Source of the DNA: an uncultured Oscillospiraceae bacterium
Lineage (GTDB): Bacteria; Bacillota; Clostridia; Oscillospirales; Oscillospiraceae
Direction of reading: 5' to 3'
Assembly: GCA_900763965.1 (NCBI GenBank)
Contig: CAAFMG010000086.1
Coordinates: forward strand, 1 to 42,479
DNA length: 42,479 bases
Shown piece by piece: positions 23,095-31,094 of the stretch. A program made the translations under genes and the position numbers. The notes under the pieces are model-generated. The model had not been told where the DNA came from. It saw nothing but the letters and a program-made list of their open reading frames with translations, and ran no database searches. Numbering within the stretch: the stretch's first letter is position 1; each line of letters begins with the position of its first letter.

Positions 23095-23566
23095 CTAGTA
23101 GAGCGTATCCTTTAAAACTCTAAAATCTCATTAGTGCAACGAAATTTTTGCGGCGGTAATTCGGTGGCACCGTCTGCGTAGGGTGGTGCTCCGCGCAGCG
23201 AATCAAAATCCAATGATCGCCGGGGGCGATCACACCATAATATAACGGATACTATCCGCCCGGTTATTTCCCCTATGGGGAAATAACGTCGGCGCAAAGC
23301 GCCGACAATGCACCATCGAACATTTTCAAACGAAATTCGGCGGCAAAATGTCGAAACATGGTATATTTTGCAGCATCGGAACCCCAGTACGGCCAATTCG
23401 GTTCTGCTCAAAAATTTGCCACGTTGGCGGGCGGATACTATCCGCCCCTACATGGCCTATCCTTTGAAATTTCATTTTTATAGAAATGCGGTTCGCCTTT
23501 TCTGCGGATAATGGCAGTGCTTCGTTGAAACGCATTTATGAAGTTTTAAGAGACTTGCTCTACTAG
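23095..23566. mobile_element. 472-bp inverted-repeat element, MITE-like
   Basis: The ends are perfect inverted repeats CTAGTAGAGC (23095-23104) and GCTCTACTAG (23557-23566). Imperfect pairing continues inward: TTTAAAACT near the left end against AGTTTTAAG near the right, and CAACGAA against TTCGTTG. No gene lies inside. It carries hairpins GATCGCC-GGG-GGCGATC (23215-23231) and GTCGGCGC/GCGCCGAC (23288-23306). Its middle (23247-23438) is the second copy of the repeat seen at 6142-6340. The CTAG at the tips could be part of the repeat or a duplicated target. Confidence 0.65.
23247..23438 (-). repeat. dispersed structured repeat, copy B
   Basis: On the minus strand this matches copy A at 6142-6340 over most of its length. 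The long hairpin is kept (23263-23273 with 23277-23287) although two base pairs have changed: G-C to A-T at position 4 and T-A to C-G at position 8 of the 11-bp stem. Both ends carry GGATACTATCC-like palindromes. Confidence 0.8.
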
Positions 23567-23662
23567 GGATAGAAAAATTGGGCAGGAAGACAAAATCGGG
23601 AATCCTTTTGGCAGACAGAACCACACGGATTTATATATTATCTACAAATTTTTCAAAAGGGC

Positions 23663-23705
23663 TTGAAAGTTATTGCGATATGTGTTATATTGTTATCACG
23701 ATAAC
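23663..23705 (+). promoter_or_regulatory. third TetR-type operator promoter, no gene downstream
   Basis: TTGAAA (23663-23668), a 17-bp spacer and TATATT (23686-23691) form a promoter. Palindrome GTTATTGCGATATG (23669-23682) abuts the -35, and the perfect palindrome GTTATCACGATAAC (23692-23705) abuts the -10. Centre-to-centre distance is 23 bp, exactly as at the grdE promoter. A further copy, GTTATCGCGGTTAC, lies at 23755-23768 in the transcribed part. Confidence 0.8.
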
Positions 23706-23968
23706 TTAAATCAATACCTGCAACGGCATGGTTGCTCTTTCTTTTACCCCAGGAGTTATCGCGGTTACTTATCTCAGGCAGTCCCTTCCTGCCCTGTACG
23801 ATTTACCGCCGCACCATACCTCCCGGGTGCGGCCGCAGGATCGACGGCCCGCACCGCACCCGGCCCCCAACCTCATCCTACCAGGAATCCTTTCCCTTCT
23901 TTTTTACAACCCAAAATCCAGAAAACCGTAACGCAGCGTGATTGATGGCACGCTGCGTTACGGTTTTT
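23698..23968 (+). ncRNA. putative operator-controlled small RNA of about 270 bases
   Basis: The interval runs from the expected start of the promoter at 23663 to a strong terminator. The short open frames in it lack ribosome-binding sites and read into proline-rich, random-looking sequence. It can fold into stems such as GGTGCGG/CCGCACC (about 23825-23860). It could be a small RNA of the grd regulon, the residue of a lost gene, or a decoy operator cluster. Its existence as RNA is inferred. Confidence 0.45.
23922..23968 (+). terminator. strong Rho-independent terminator
   Basis: A perfect stem of about 19 bp, including the flanking A and T tracts (one arm ends CGTAACGCAGCGTG), has an 8-base loop and ends in TTTTT. 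No gene on the plus strand precedes it closely, so it probably serves the transcript from 23698. Confidence 0.85.
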
Positions 23969-24030
23969 ACGCAAGAGGTAAATATGGACTGCCCTGGAAT
24001 CGTTCAGGCATCTGGGAGTCTGATGCAGAA

Positions 24031-24064
24031 AGCCCATTCCCAACACAATGATTGGGAATGGGCT
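24031..24064 (-). terminator. met-osmC operon terminator
   Basis: AGCCCATTCCCAA and its perfect complement TTGGGAATGGGCT enclose an 8-base loop. On the minus strand it is followed by TTCTG, a weak tail. It lies seven bases beyond the osmC-like stop codon. Confidence 0.65.
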
Positions 24065-24070
24065 TAGCAT

Positions 24071-24496
24071 TTATTCGGCAGCTTCCAGGGTATAATTGAC
24101 AACAGGTTCGAAGACCGTCAGGTGCTCCACGACTTTACAGTGTCTGGCAACTGCAATAACGCCATCCTTGAGCTCCTCAGGGAAATCGACAGGCAGAACG
24201 ATATTGGTTCTAAATTCCTTCACTTCTCTGTTGTCTTCTGCCATGACCAGATCCATCTGCACACGAATCTTTTCTGTGGAAATATTGTGCTCTGCGCAGA
24301 AGTTTCTGACATGGATTCCCTGACAAGCGGTCATTGCAGCTAGAAAGGTATCCCAAGGAGTAGGTGCACTGCCTTCACCACCGTATGCCTTGGAATAATC
24401 GGTGTGAAATTCCACATAGTTACCACTTCCAGGGCTAAAAACGCTGATATCCGTTCGGTATCCGCCAGGGAACCGTGCTTCGGTACGGTGTTCCAT
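24071..24496 (-). CDS. OsmC family protein
   Basis: The 141-residue protein is of the OsmC/Ohr superfamily, small dimeric thiol peroxidases that reduce organic hydroperoxides. The helix APTPWDTFLAAMTACQGIHV supplies the conserved cysteine, but I see no clear second catalytic cysteine in the Ohr position other than the one in ARHCKVVEHL. I prefer the ATG at 24496, eight bases after AGGAG, over one two codons upstream. It is the last gene of the leftward metNIQ operon, 21 bp after metQ. Linkage to methionine uptake suggests a role in sulfur or thiol handling, which is inference. Confidence 0.85.
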   Translation of the reverse strand: MEHRTEARFPGGYRTDISVFSPGSGNYVEFHTDYSKAYGGEGSAPTPWDTFLAAMTACQGIHVRNFCAEHNISTEKIRVQMDLVMAEDNREVKEFRTNIVLPVDFPEELKDGVIAVARHCKVVEHLTVFEPVVNYTLEAAE

Positions 24497-24517
24497 AATC
24501 ATTTCTCCTATTCCAGA

Positions 24518-25435
24518 TTATTCAAAATAGTTCACATTAAATGCATCGGATTCAAACATAGGAACCTTTGCGCCCTTGTAGGTTTCTGCCAGATGTGCAG
24601 CATAATCATCCGTATGCATCACCTCATTCATCATCTTCAGCCATTCTGCATCTGCATTTTTTTCGGCAACCACCAGACTGGTGCCTGCGATGGTCATAGT
24701 AACATCCATGCCCTCAATGGCCAGCAGATGAGAAGGCTTTGCAGGATCGTCATTCTGTAGGATGGTAACGGCAGTTACAACGATAGCGTCCACATCATCA
24801 TAAGCACCCCACTTGCTACGGGATTCCATTTCCATAATCTCCAGATTCTTGGGGTTGGCGGTAATATCCAGCAGGCTGTAGTGCTCTACACCGTCGGCAA
24901 GCTCAATCAGGCCGGCAGCTGCCAACTGACGGAGTTCTCTGTCCCGATTGATAGGATCATTGGCGACAGCAATCACCGCCCCATCAGGCAGCTCCTCCAA
25001 GCTTTCATACTTGCGGGAATACAGCCCCTCAGGGAAGGTGGAGATGGGTTCGCCAGGAGCAACCAGAGTGGTGCCATTACTTTCATTAAATTTTGCCAGA
25101 TAGCTCTTGTTCTGTGTGAAGTTGGCATCGATATCGCCTTCCTGAGTGGCCATATTGGTGGTAATAACATCACTGAAGATCTGCGGAACAATCTGATAGG
25201 GGCTGTCCTTCAGGGCTTCTGCTGCATACAAAATATCCGGCTCCTCACGAGCCAGGCAGCCGACAGTGATAACAATCTTTTCGGCAGGTTGTGTTTCTTC
25301 AGCAATGGTTTCTGCGGTAGCCACAGGCTCTGCGACAGGTGCGGAGGTTGCTGCAGCAGGCTCGGAGGAATCACATGCGCAAAGCATAGACACCAGCATG
25401 ATGACAAGAATGGACAGGGAAATTGCTTTTTTCAT
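24518..25435 (-). CDS. metQ: MetQ-type methionine-binding lipoprotein
   Basis: The 305-residue lipoprotein of the NLPA family has a signal peptide with lipobox LCAC (Cys21) and a low-complexity Ala/Glu/Thr linker (about 25-52). The binding domain opens IVITVGCLAREEPDIL and includes GDIDANFTQNKSYLAKFN, which corresponds to the DANFFQH region of MetQ. It captures methionine or a related amino acid for the MetNI transporter. The start is the ATG at 25435 with AAAAGGAGTC upstream. Some NLPA proteins bind other ligands, so the substrate is probable rather than certain. Confidence 0.88.
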   Translation of the reverse strand: MKKAISLSILVIMLVSMLCACDSSEPAAATSAPVAEPVATAETIAEETQPAEKIVITVGCLAREEPDILYAAEALKDSPYQIVPQIFSDVITTNMATQEGDIDANFTQNKSYLAKFNESNGTTLVAPGEPISTFPEGLYSRKYESLEELPDGAVIAVANDPINRDRELRQLAAAGLIELADGVEHYSLLDITANPKNLEIMEMESRSKWGAYDDVDAIVVTAVTILQNDDPAKPSHLLAIEGMDVTMTIAGTSLVVAEKNADAEWLKMMNEVMHTDDYAAHLAETYKGAKVPMFESDAFNVNYFE

Positions 25436-25484
25436 TTTTTTGACTCCTTTTTCTTTTATATTCAGCAGAGTATCTACAGCTGCA

Positions 25485-26144
25485 TTATCTCAGCTTTTGA
25501 TAAAGTGCCAAGCCAACATGTTGGATAATCTGCACAAAAACAACCAATATTGCCACTGTGCTGTACATGATCGCATCATCAAAGTTCTGATAACCATAGG
25601 TCAGGGCAACTGCACCCAGTCCTCCTGCACCAACGATGCCTGCCATGGCGGTATATCCCAGAATGGAAACCACCGCAAGGGTCATGTCCGAAACAATGGA
25701 AGGAATGCTCTCATGGATCAATACATACCAAATAATTTGCCAGTCTGATGCCCCAAAGGATTTTGCCGATTCGATCAAACCGGGATTTACTTCCTTAAGA
25801 CTGGATTCCAGAAGTCTTGCCACAAGTGGAGAGGCTGCTACAGTAATGGAAAAAATCGCGGCATTAGGGCCTATGGCTCTCCCCACTACCAGACGTGTCA
25901 AAGGAATGATGGAAAACATCAAGATAACAAAGGGGGTTGAGCGAACCACATTGATGATCATGCTCAGGGTTTCGTAGATAAACTTATTGGGACGTAGTCC
26001 CTTTTTATCTGTCAGAGCCAGAATAATGGCCAGCAAGAAACCACAAATTGTGCAGGTGATCGTAGCAATCACAAGCATGTAGATCGTTGTTCGAAAGCCA
26101 GGAATAACCACTCTTTTAAAGAGCTCAAAAAAATCTCTATCCAT
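25485..26144 (-). CDS. metI: MetI-type methionine ABC transporter permease
   Basis: The 219-residue permease has five or six membrane helices. The coupling loop contains ESAKSFGASDWQIIWYVLIHES, the EAA-like motif that contacts the ATPase. The N-terminal VVIPGFRTTIYMLVIATITC and the RSTPFVILMFSIIPLTR segment are typical of MetI. The ATG at 26144 overlaps the end of metN by eight bases, so translation is coupled, with GGAGGGTCTTAAC as the ribosome-binding region inside metN. Confidence 0.9.
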   Translation of the reverse strand: MDRDFFELFKRVVIPGFRTTIYMLVIATITCTICGFLLAIILALTDKKGLRPNKFIYETLSMIINVVRSTPFVILMFSIIPLTRLVVGRAIGPNAAIFSITVAASPLVARLLESSLKEVNPGLIESAKSFGASDWQIIWYVLIHESIPSIVSDMTLAVVSILGYTAMAGIVGAGGLGAVALTYGYQNFDDAIMYSTVAILVVFVQIIQHVGLALYQKLR

Positions 26145-27105
26145 TTGTTAAGACCCTCCATTCCACCTGTGCTTTGTTGAGGAAAGTCTCGATTTTCGTG
26201 GATTCCCCCGATGCAATGTTAATGATATAGCTTCCGTAGGCACCGGTGCTGTATCGATCCAGCTTGCTCCAAACAATTTGAAACGGCACCCCAGTGCTGA
26301 TTGCCATTTCGGACAACAAAGACGGATCTTCCTGTGCGCAGAATAGGATCTCAATATTTGTTCCCGTGTCTGGCAGCGGAATCTCACAGCTGTCACTGAA
26401 TAACTCACCCAGAGAATCCGTTTGTTTCAGGAACACATCTTTTACATCGCCTGTACAAATCAAGACACCATTGCTAAGTACGGATACTCGGTTGCAGATT
26501 TGCTTTACCACTTCCATTTGATGTGTCACAACGATAATGGTCAGTCCCAATTCCTTGTTAATACGCTTCAAAAGCTTTAAAATCGACCCGGTAATATTGG
26601 GATCCAGCGCAGAGGTAGCCTCATCGCAGAGCAGGATTTTGGGATCCATCGCCAGAGCCCGTGCAATAGCAACACGCTGTTTTTGACCGCCGCTCAGTTC
26701 TCTGGGCTTGGCATCCCGTTTGCTTTCCAGTTCCACAAGAGCCAACAATTCACTTACACGTCGATCAATATCGACCTTGGATCTCCCCCAACATTTCATG
26801 GGCAGCGCAATGTTCTGGTAAACCGTCATACGATCCATCAGGTGAAATTGCTGGAAGATCATACCAATTGTACTTCGGAACTGGCGCATATCCTTTTTGC
26901 TTAGGGTGTCCACTTCAATACTGTCAATTTTCAGGCTGCCGCCGTCGTAGCACTCCAGTCCATTGATGCACCGAAGAAGCGTGGACTTACCGGCACCGCT
27001 GACACCGATCAAGCCATATATTTCGCCATCTTGGATTGTTAGATTGATATTTTTCAGCACTGTATTTTCGCCGAAGGACTTCTGCAAATTGGTAATTTCT
27101 ATCAA
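26137..27105 (-). CDS. metN: MetN-type methionine ABC transporter ATPase with NIL domain
   Basis: The 322-residue protein begins with an ABC cassette: Walker A GVSGAGKST, signature LSGGQKQRVAIA and Walker B ILLCDEATSALD. A C-terminal NIL/ACT-like domain (about 250-322) lets MetN-type ATPases sense internal methionine and shut the transporter. No ATG starts the frame. I choose the TTG at 27105 because AGGTGA lies at good distance, while the GTG at 27114 would overlap its own ribosome-binding site. It is the first gene of the operon metN-metI-metQ-osmC. The leader is only about 35 bases, so no SAM riboswitch or T-box fits. Confidence 0.9.
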   Translation of the reverse strand: MIEITNLQKSFGENTVLKNINLTIQDGEIYGLIGVSGAGKSTLLRCINGLECYDGGSLKIDSIEVDTLSKKDMRQFRSTIGMIFQQFHLMDRMTVYQNIALPMKCWGRSKVDIDRRVSELLALVELESKRDAKPRELSGGQKQRVAIARALAMDPKILLCDEATSALDPNITGSILKLLKRINKELGLTIIVVTHQMEVVKQICNRVSVLSNGVLICTGDVKDVFLKQTDSLGELFSDSCEIPLPDTGTNIEILFCAQEDPSLLSEMAISTGVPFQIVWSKLDRYSTGAYGSYIINIASGESTKIETFLNKAQVEWRVLTNG

Positions 27106-27147
27106 AAAGATCACCTGACCAAGCTATTTTCTTAGCAAACTTATAGA

Positions 27148-27177
27148 AGTATAACACAGGCACTGCCGCAAAGTAAA
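27148..27177 (-). promoter_or_regulatory. candidate met operon promoter
   Basis: On the minus strand TTTACT (27177-27172), an 18-bp spacer and TATACT (27153-27148) form a plausible promoter about 45 bp before the metN start. Confidence 0.5.
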
Positions 27178-27276
27178 ATAGATATTTAAAATATGAAGGA
27201 TGCATTTTATCAAGAAGTCCTATATTTCGGTATGCATACGAAATGTTTGTTTCTCTCGACTGGCATAACATTAGAT

Positions 27277-27304
27277 AAGCTCCCGGCCTTGCGGTCGGGA
27301 GCTT
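27277..27304. terminator. hairpin between metN and ppdK, probable ppdK terminator
   Basis: AAGCTCCCGGCC and GGTCGGGAGCTT form a 12-bp stem (one G-T pair) with loop TTGC. It lies 36 bp beyond the ppdK stop codon. T-runs are short on both sides (CTTTTG on plus, none on minus), so termination efficiency for ppdK is uncertain. Confidence 0.55.
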
Positions 27305-27339
27305 TTGTGTATCGGTGGAGGATTGCCCTATTGGGGCTC

Positions 27340-29967
27340 TTACATCTCCTTGATGGCAGCCTGTGCGGCGGCCAGACGGGCGATGGGGACACGGAAGGGG
27401 GAGCAGGAAACGTAATCCAGGCCGATCCGGTGGCAGAATTCCACGGAGACGGGGTCGCCGCCGTGTTCGCCGCAGATGCCGTAGTGCAGGTGACGGCCGG
27501 TAGCCTTGGCCTTGGAGACGGCCATTTCCATCAGAACGCCCACGCCGGTCTGATCCAGCTTGGCAAAGGGATCGTTCTCGAAGATCTTGGCATCGTAGTA
27601 GGCGTTCAGGAACTTGCCTGCATCGTCACGGGAGAAGCCGAAGGTCATCTGGGTCAGGTCGTTGGTGCCGAAGCAGAAGAACTCGGCCTCCTGGGCAATG
27701 GCATCGGCAGTCAGGCAGGCACGGGGGATCTCGATCATGGTGCCCACTTCATACTTCAGTTCCACACCGGCCTTGGCGATTTCGGCATCGGCGGTCTTGA
27801 CCACCACGTTCTTAACGAACTTCAGTTCCTTCACGTCGCCCACCAGGGGGATCATGATCTCCGGAACCAGATCCCAGTTGGGATGGTTCTGCTTGACCTT
27901 CAGAGCAGCCCGGATGACGGCTCTGGTCTGCATGGCGGCGATCTCAGGATAGGTGACAGCCAGACGGCAACCACGGTGGCCCATCATGGGGTTGAACTCA
28001 TGCAGGGAAGAAATGATATCCCGGATCTGCTGAACGGTCTTGCCCTGGACGGCAGCCAGAGCGGCAATGTCCTCCTCAGTGGTGGGAACGAACTCATGCA
28101 GAGGGGGATCCAGGAAGCGGATGCAAACCGGCATACCGCCCATGGCCTCGTACAGGCCCTCGAAGTCAGCCTGCTGCATGGGCAGGATCTTCTCCAGAGC
28201 GGTCTCCCGCTCTTCCACGGTGTCGGCGCAGATCATTTCCCGGAAGGGTCCGATACGGTCTTCCTCAAAGAACATATGCTCGGTACGGCACAGGCCGATG
28301 CCCTGAGCGCCCAGCTGACGGGCCTTGATGGCATCTCTGGGGGAGTCGGCGTTGGTGCGAACCTGCATCCGGCGGAACTTGTCGGCCCACTTCATGATGC
28401 GGCCGAACTCACCGGCAATCTCGGCATCCCGGGTGGGGATGATGCCATCATAAATCTTACCGGTGGAGCCGTCCAGGGACAGGTAATCGCCCTCGTGGAA
28501 GGTCTTTCCGGCCAGAGTGAACTGCTTGTTCTCCTCGTCCATCTTGATCTCCGTGCAGCCGGAGACACAGCAGGTGCCCATGCCGCGGGCCACAACGGCT
28601 GCGTGGGAGGTCATGCCGCCGCGGACGGTCAGAATGCCCTGTGCGGACATCATACCCTCGATATCCTCAGGAGAGGTCTCCAGACGAACCAGAACCACCT
28701 TTTCGCCCCGGGCAGCCCAGGCCTTGGCATCCTCAGCGGTGAAAACGATCTTGCCGCAGGCAGCTCCGGGAGAGGCAGCCAGGGCCTTTCCGATGGGCTG
28801 GGCAGCCTTCAGAGCATCGGCATCAAACTGGGGATGCAGCAGGGTATCCAGGGTTCTGGGCTCGATCATCGCCACAGCCTTCTTCCGGTCGATCATACCC
28901 TCGTCCACCAGGTCGCAGGGGATCTTCAGTGCGGCAGAGGCGGTACGCTTGCCGTTACGGGTCTGGAGCATATAGAGCTTGCCGTTTTCCACGGTGAACT
29001 CCATGTCCTGCATATCCCGGTAGTGCTCCTCCAGGATCTGGCAGACCTTCTGGAACTGCTCAAAAGCCTCGGGGAACTTGTCAGCCATTTCGGAGATGGG
29101 CATGGGGGTACGGACACCGGCCACCACGTCCTCGCCCTGAGCGTTGGTCAGGAACTCACCGAACAGCTTCTTTTCGCCGGTGGCAGGGTTGCGGGTAAAG
29201 GCAACGCCGGTGCCGCAGTCGTCGCCCATGTTGCCGAAGGCCATGGACTGGACGTTGACGGCAGTGCCCCAGGAGTAGGGGATGTCGTTTTCCCGGCGGT
29301 AGACATTGGCACGGGGGTTATCCCAGGAGCGGAACACGGCCTTGACGGCACCCACCAGCTGCTCCTTGGGGTCGGAGGGGAATTCGGCACCGATCTTGCC
29401 GCGGTACTCCGCCTTGAACTGGCCAGCCAGCTCCTTCAGATCCTCAGCCGTCAGCTCCACGTCCTGGGTGACGCCTCTGGCTTCCTTCATCTGGTCAATG
29501 AGGGTCTCAAAGTACTTCTTGCCCACTTCCATGACCACGTCGGAGTACATCTGGATAAACCGGCGGTAGCAGTCCCATGCCCAGCGGGGGTTGCCGGACT
29601 TGGCAGCCAGAACTTCCACCACATCCTCGTTCAGACCCAGGTTCAGGATGGTATCCATCATACCGGGCATGGAGGCACGGGCACCGGAACGGACGGAGAC
29701 CAGCAGGGGGTTCTCCTTGTCACCGAACTTCTTACCGGTGATCAGCTCCAGTCTTTCTACATAATACATGATCTCGGCCATGATCTCGTCATTGATCTTC
29801 CGGCCGTCCTCGTAATACTTGGTGCAGGCTTCCGTGGTGATGGTGAAGCCCTGAGGGACGGGCAGACCGATATTGGTCATTTCTGCCAGGTTGGCACCCT
29901 TGCCGCCCAGCAGCTCCCGCATGGAACCGTTGCCTTCCGTGAACAGATAGACATACTTGTGAGACAT
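27340..29967 (-). CDS. ppdK: pyruvate, phosphate dikinase
   Basis: The 875-residue enzyme interconverts pyruvate, ATP and phosphate with phosphoenolpyruvate, AMP and pyrophosphate. In anaerobes it often runs toward ATP-saving glycolysis or gluconeogenesis. The domains are in normal order: an ATP-grasp nucleotide domain (GGKGANLAEM near residue 23 and RSGARASMPGMMDT), the swivelling phosphohistidine domain (GGMTSHAAVVARGMG, catalytic His) and the PEP/pyruvate barrel (FCFGTNDLTQMTFG, and the catalytic Cys in YGICGEHGGDP). Length matches the family. The ATG at 29967 follows GAAAGGGGTATT. It is monocistronic, with its own promoter at 30029-30057. Confidence 0.97.
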   Translation of the reverse strand: MSHKYVYLFTEGNGSMRELLGGKGANLAEMTNIGLPVPQGFTITTEACTKYYEDGRKINDEIMAEIMYYVERLELITGKKFGDKENPLLVSVRSGARASMPGMMDTILNLGLNEDVVEVLAAKSGNPRWAWDCYRRFIQMYSDVVMEVGKKYFETLIDQMKEARGVTQDVELTAEDLKELAGQFKAEYRGKIGAEFPSDPKEQLVGAVKAVFRSWDNPRANVYRRENDIPYSWGTAVNVQSMAFGNMGDDCGTGVAFTRNPATGEKKLFGEFLTNAQGEDVVAGVRTPMPISEMADKFPEAFEQFQKVCQILEEHYRDMQDMEFTVENGKLYMLQTRNGKRTASAALKIPCDLVDEGMIDRKKAVAMIEPRTLDTLLHPQFDADALKAAQPIGKALAASPGAACGKIVFTAEDAKAWAARGEKVVLVRLETSPEDIEGMMSAQGILTVRGGMTSHAAVVARGMGTCCVSGCTEIKMDEENKQFTLAGKTFHEGDYLSLDGSTGKIYDGIIPTRDAEIAGEFGRIMKWADKFRRMQVRTNADSPRDAIKARQLGAQGIGLCRTEHMFFEEDRIGPFREMICADTVEERETALEKILPMQQADFEGLYEAMGGMPVCIRFLDPPLHEFVPTTEEDIAALAAVQGKTVQQIRDIISSLHEFNPMMGHRGCRLAVTYPEIAAMQTRAVIRAALKVKQNHPNWDLVPEIMIPLVGDVKELKFVKNVVVKTADAEIAKAGVELKYEVGTMIEIPRACLTADAIAQEAEFFCFGTNDLTQMTFGFSRDDAGKFLNAYYDAKIFENDPFAKLDQTGVGVLMEMAVSKAKATGRHLHYGICGEHGGDPVSVEFCHRIGLDYVSCSPFRVPIARLAAAQAAIKEM

Positions 29968-30028
29968 AAAATACCCCTTTCAATCTCAGGTAGCATTTTC
30001 TCCTGAAATTTTATATTTTCGCGCAGAT

Positions 30029-30057
30029 AGTATATCACGGGGCGGCTTGCTATGCAA
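30029..30057 (-). promoter_or_regulatory. ppdK promoter
   Basis: On the minus strand TTGCAT (30057-30052), a 17-bp spacer and TATACT (30034-30029) form a good sigma-A promoter about 60 bp before the start codon. Confidence 0.75.
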
Positions 30058-30142
30058 ATATTTTTTGCCATTTATTCATTTTTTCGTTAAATGCACCAAG
30101 TTTTCCCTTTCTTTTTTGGCAGATTCAGCAGTTGACTTGCAA

Positions 30143-30175
30143 GAAAAAGAGCCTGCTGCGGAAAATGCAGCAGGC
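30143..30175 (-). terminator. terminator of the sugar transporter operon
   Basis: On the minus strand GCCTGCTGC and GCAGCAGGC form a perfect 9-bp stem with a 7-base loop, then TCTTTTTC. It lies 41 bp beyond the stop codon of the last permease gene. Confidence 0.85.
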
Positions 30176-30215
30176 CCTTTGGATCCTTTGGGGTTGAAAC
30201 AGACATCTTCGGGGA

Positions 30216-31094
30216 TCAGCCCTTGACCGCACCCATGGCCATACCCTTAACAAAGTCCTTCTGAACGATGAGGGTCAGGATCACCACCGGGATCAGCGTG
30301 ACCAGGGAGGTGGCAGCCATGGGGCCCCAGGCCAGGCCCCGGTCGGTGATGAAACCGGCAATGACCACCGGAAGGGTCTTTGCCTTGTTGATGCTCAGGA
30401 TCACGGCAAACAGGAATTCATTCCAGGTGGCCGTGAAGGTCAGGATTGCCGAAGCCACCAGGCCGGGCTTGGTGATGGGCAGGATCACATGGAAGAACCG
30501 ATGGACAAAACCGGAGCCGTCCAGCATGGCCGATTCTTCCAGCTCATAGGGCACCTGTTCAAAGAAGCCCATCATCAGCCAGATCACCAGAGGCAGGTTG
30601 AAGCTGGTGTTCATAATGATCATGGCAAGCAGGGTGTCGATCAGGTGCAGGCTACGCATCACCAGATACACAGGGATGGCGGTGGCAATGGCAGGGTACA
30701 TTTTCTGCACCATGAACCACAGGCCAAACAGATTCTTGGTCTTTCTGCCCAGAGGGCCCCGCTGGACTGCGTAAGCGGCCATGGAACCGACGAGCAGGGT
30801 GATGACCGTGGTCACCACGGCAATGGTTGCGGAATTGATCAGATTCCCCAGCAGCTGATTCTTGGAGAACACATCCACAAAGTGATCCAGCGTGAATTCA
30901 CTGGGGAAGAACACAGGAGGATAGGAACGGTGATCCCGATCCAGCTTAAATGCGCTGAGGGTCAGCCAGTACAGGGGGAAGATCACACCCACCAGGGAGA
31001 AAATCAGCAGGATCCACTTTACATAGGGGCCTGCAAAGTTGCTGATGACATAGTCCGTGGATGCCTGATCCTTGGTCTTACGACGCTTTACCAT
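30216..31094 (-). CDS. CUT1 carbohydrate ABC transporter permease, MalG-like
   Basis: The 292-residue permease has six predicted helices. The EAA coupling motif reads EESAMLDGSGFVHRFFHVIL (about residues 190-209), and the second membrane block carries NLPLVIWLMMGFFEQVP, both typical of MalG-type subunits. It completes the channel with the MalF-like subunit upstream, whose end it overlaps by seven bases. The ATG at 31094 is preceded by AGGAGGAGAACGT. The sugar cannot be named from sequence. No ATPase gene is in the operon. Confidence 0.88.
   Translation of the reverse strand: MVKRRKTKDQASTDYVISNFAGPYVKWILLIFSLVGVIFPLYWLTLSAFKLDRDHRSYPPVFFPSEFTLDHFVDVFSKNQLLGNLINSATIAVVTTVITLLVGSMAAYAVQRGPLGRKTKNLFGLWFMVQKMYPAIATAIPVYLVMRSLHLIDTLLAMIIMNTSFNLPLVIWLMMGFFEQVPYELEESAMLDGSGFVHRFFHVILPITKPGLVASAILTFTATWNEFLFAVILSINKAKTLPVVIAGFITDRGLAWGPMAATSLVTLIPVVILTLIVQKDFVKGMAMGAVKG

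Noticed and set aside
23728..23931. Short proline-rich open frames in the putative RNA at 23698-23968
   Set aside because: They have no ribosome-binding site, overlap each other in several frames and resemble no protein family.
27106..27150. SAM riboswitch or T-box before metN
   Set aside because: The leader is about 35-40 bases long, too short for either.
27193..30006. Very long open frame on the plus strand opposite ppdK (about 940 codons)
   Set aside because: It is the antisense shadow of the unmistakable ppdK frame, with a random-looking Gly/His/Leu-rich product.
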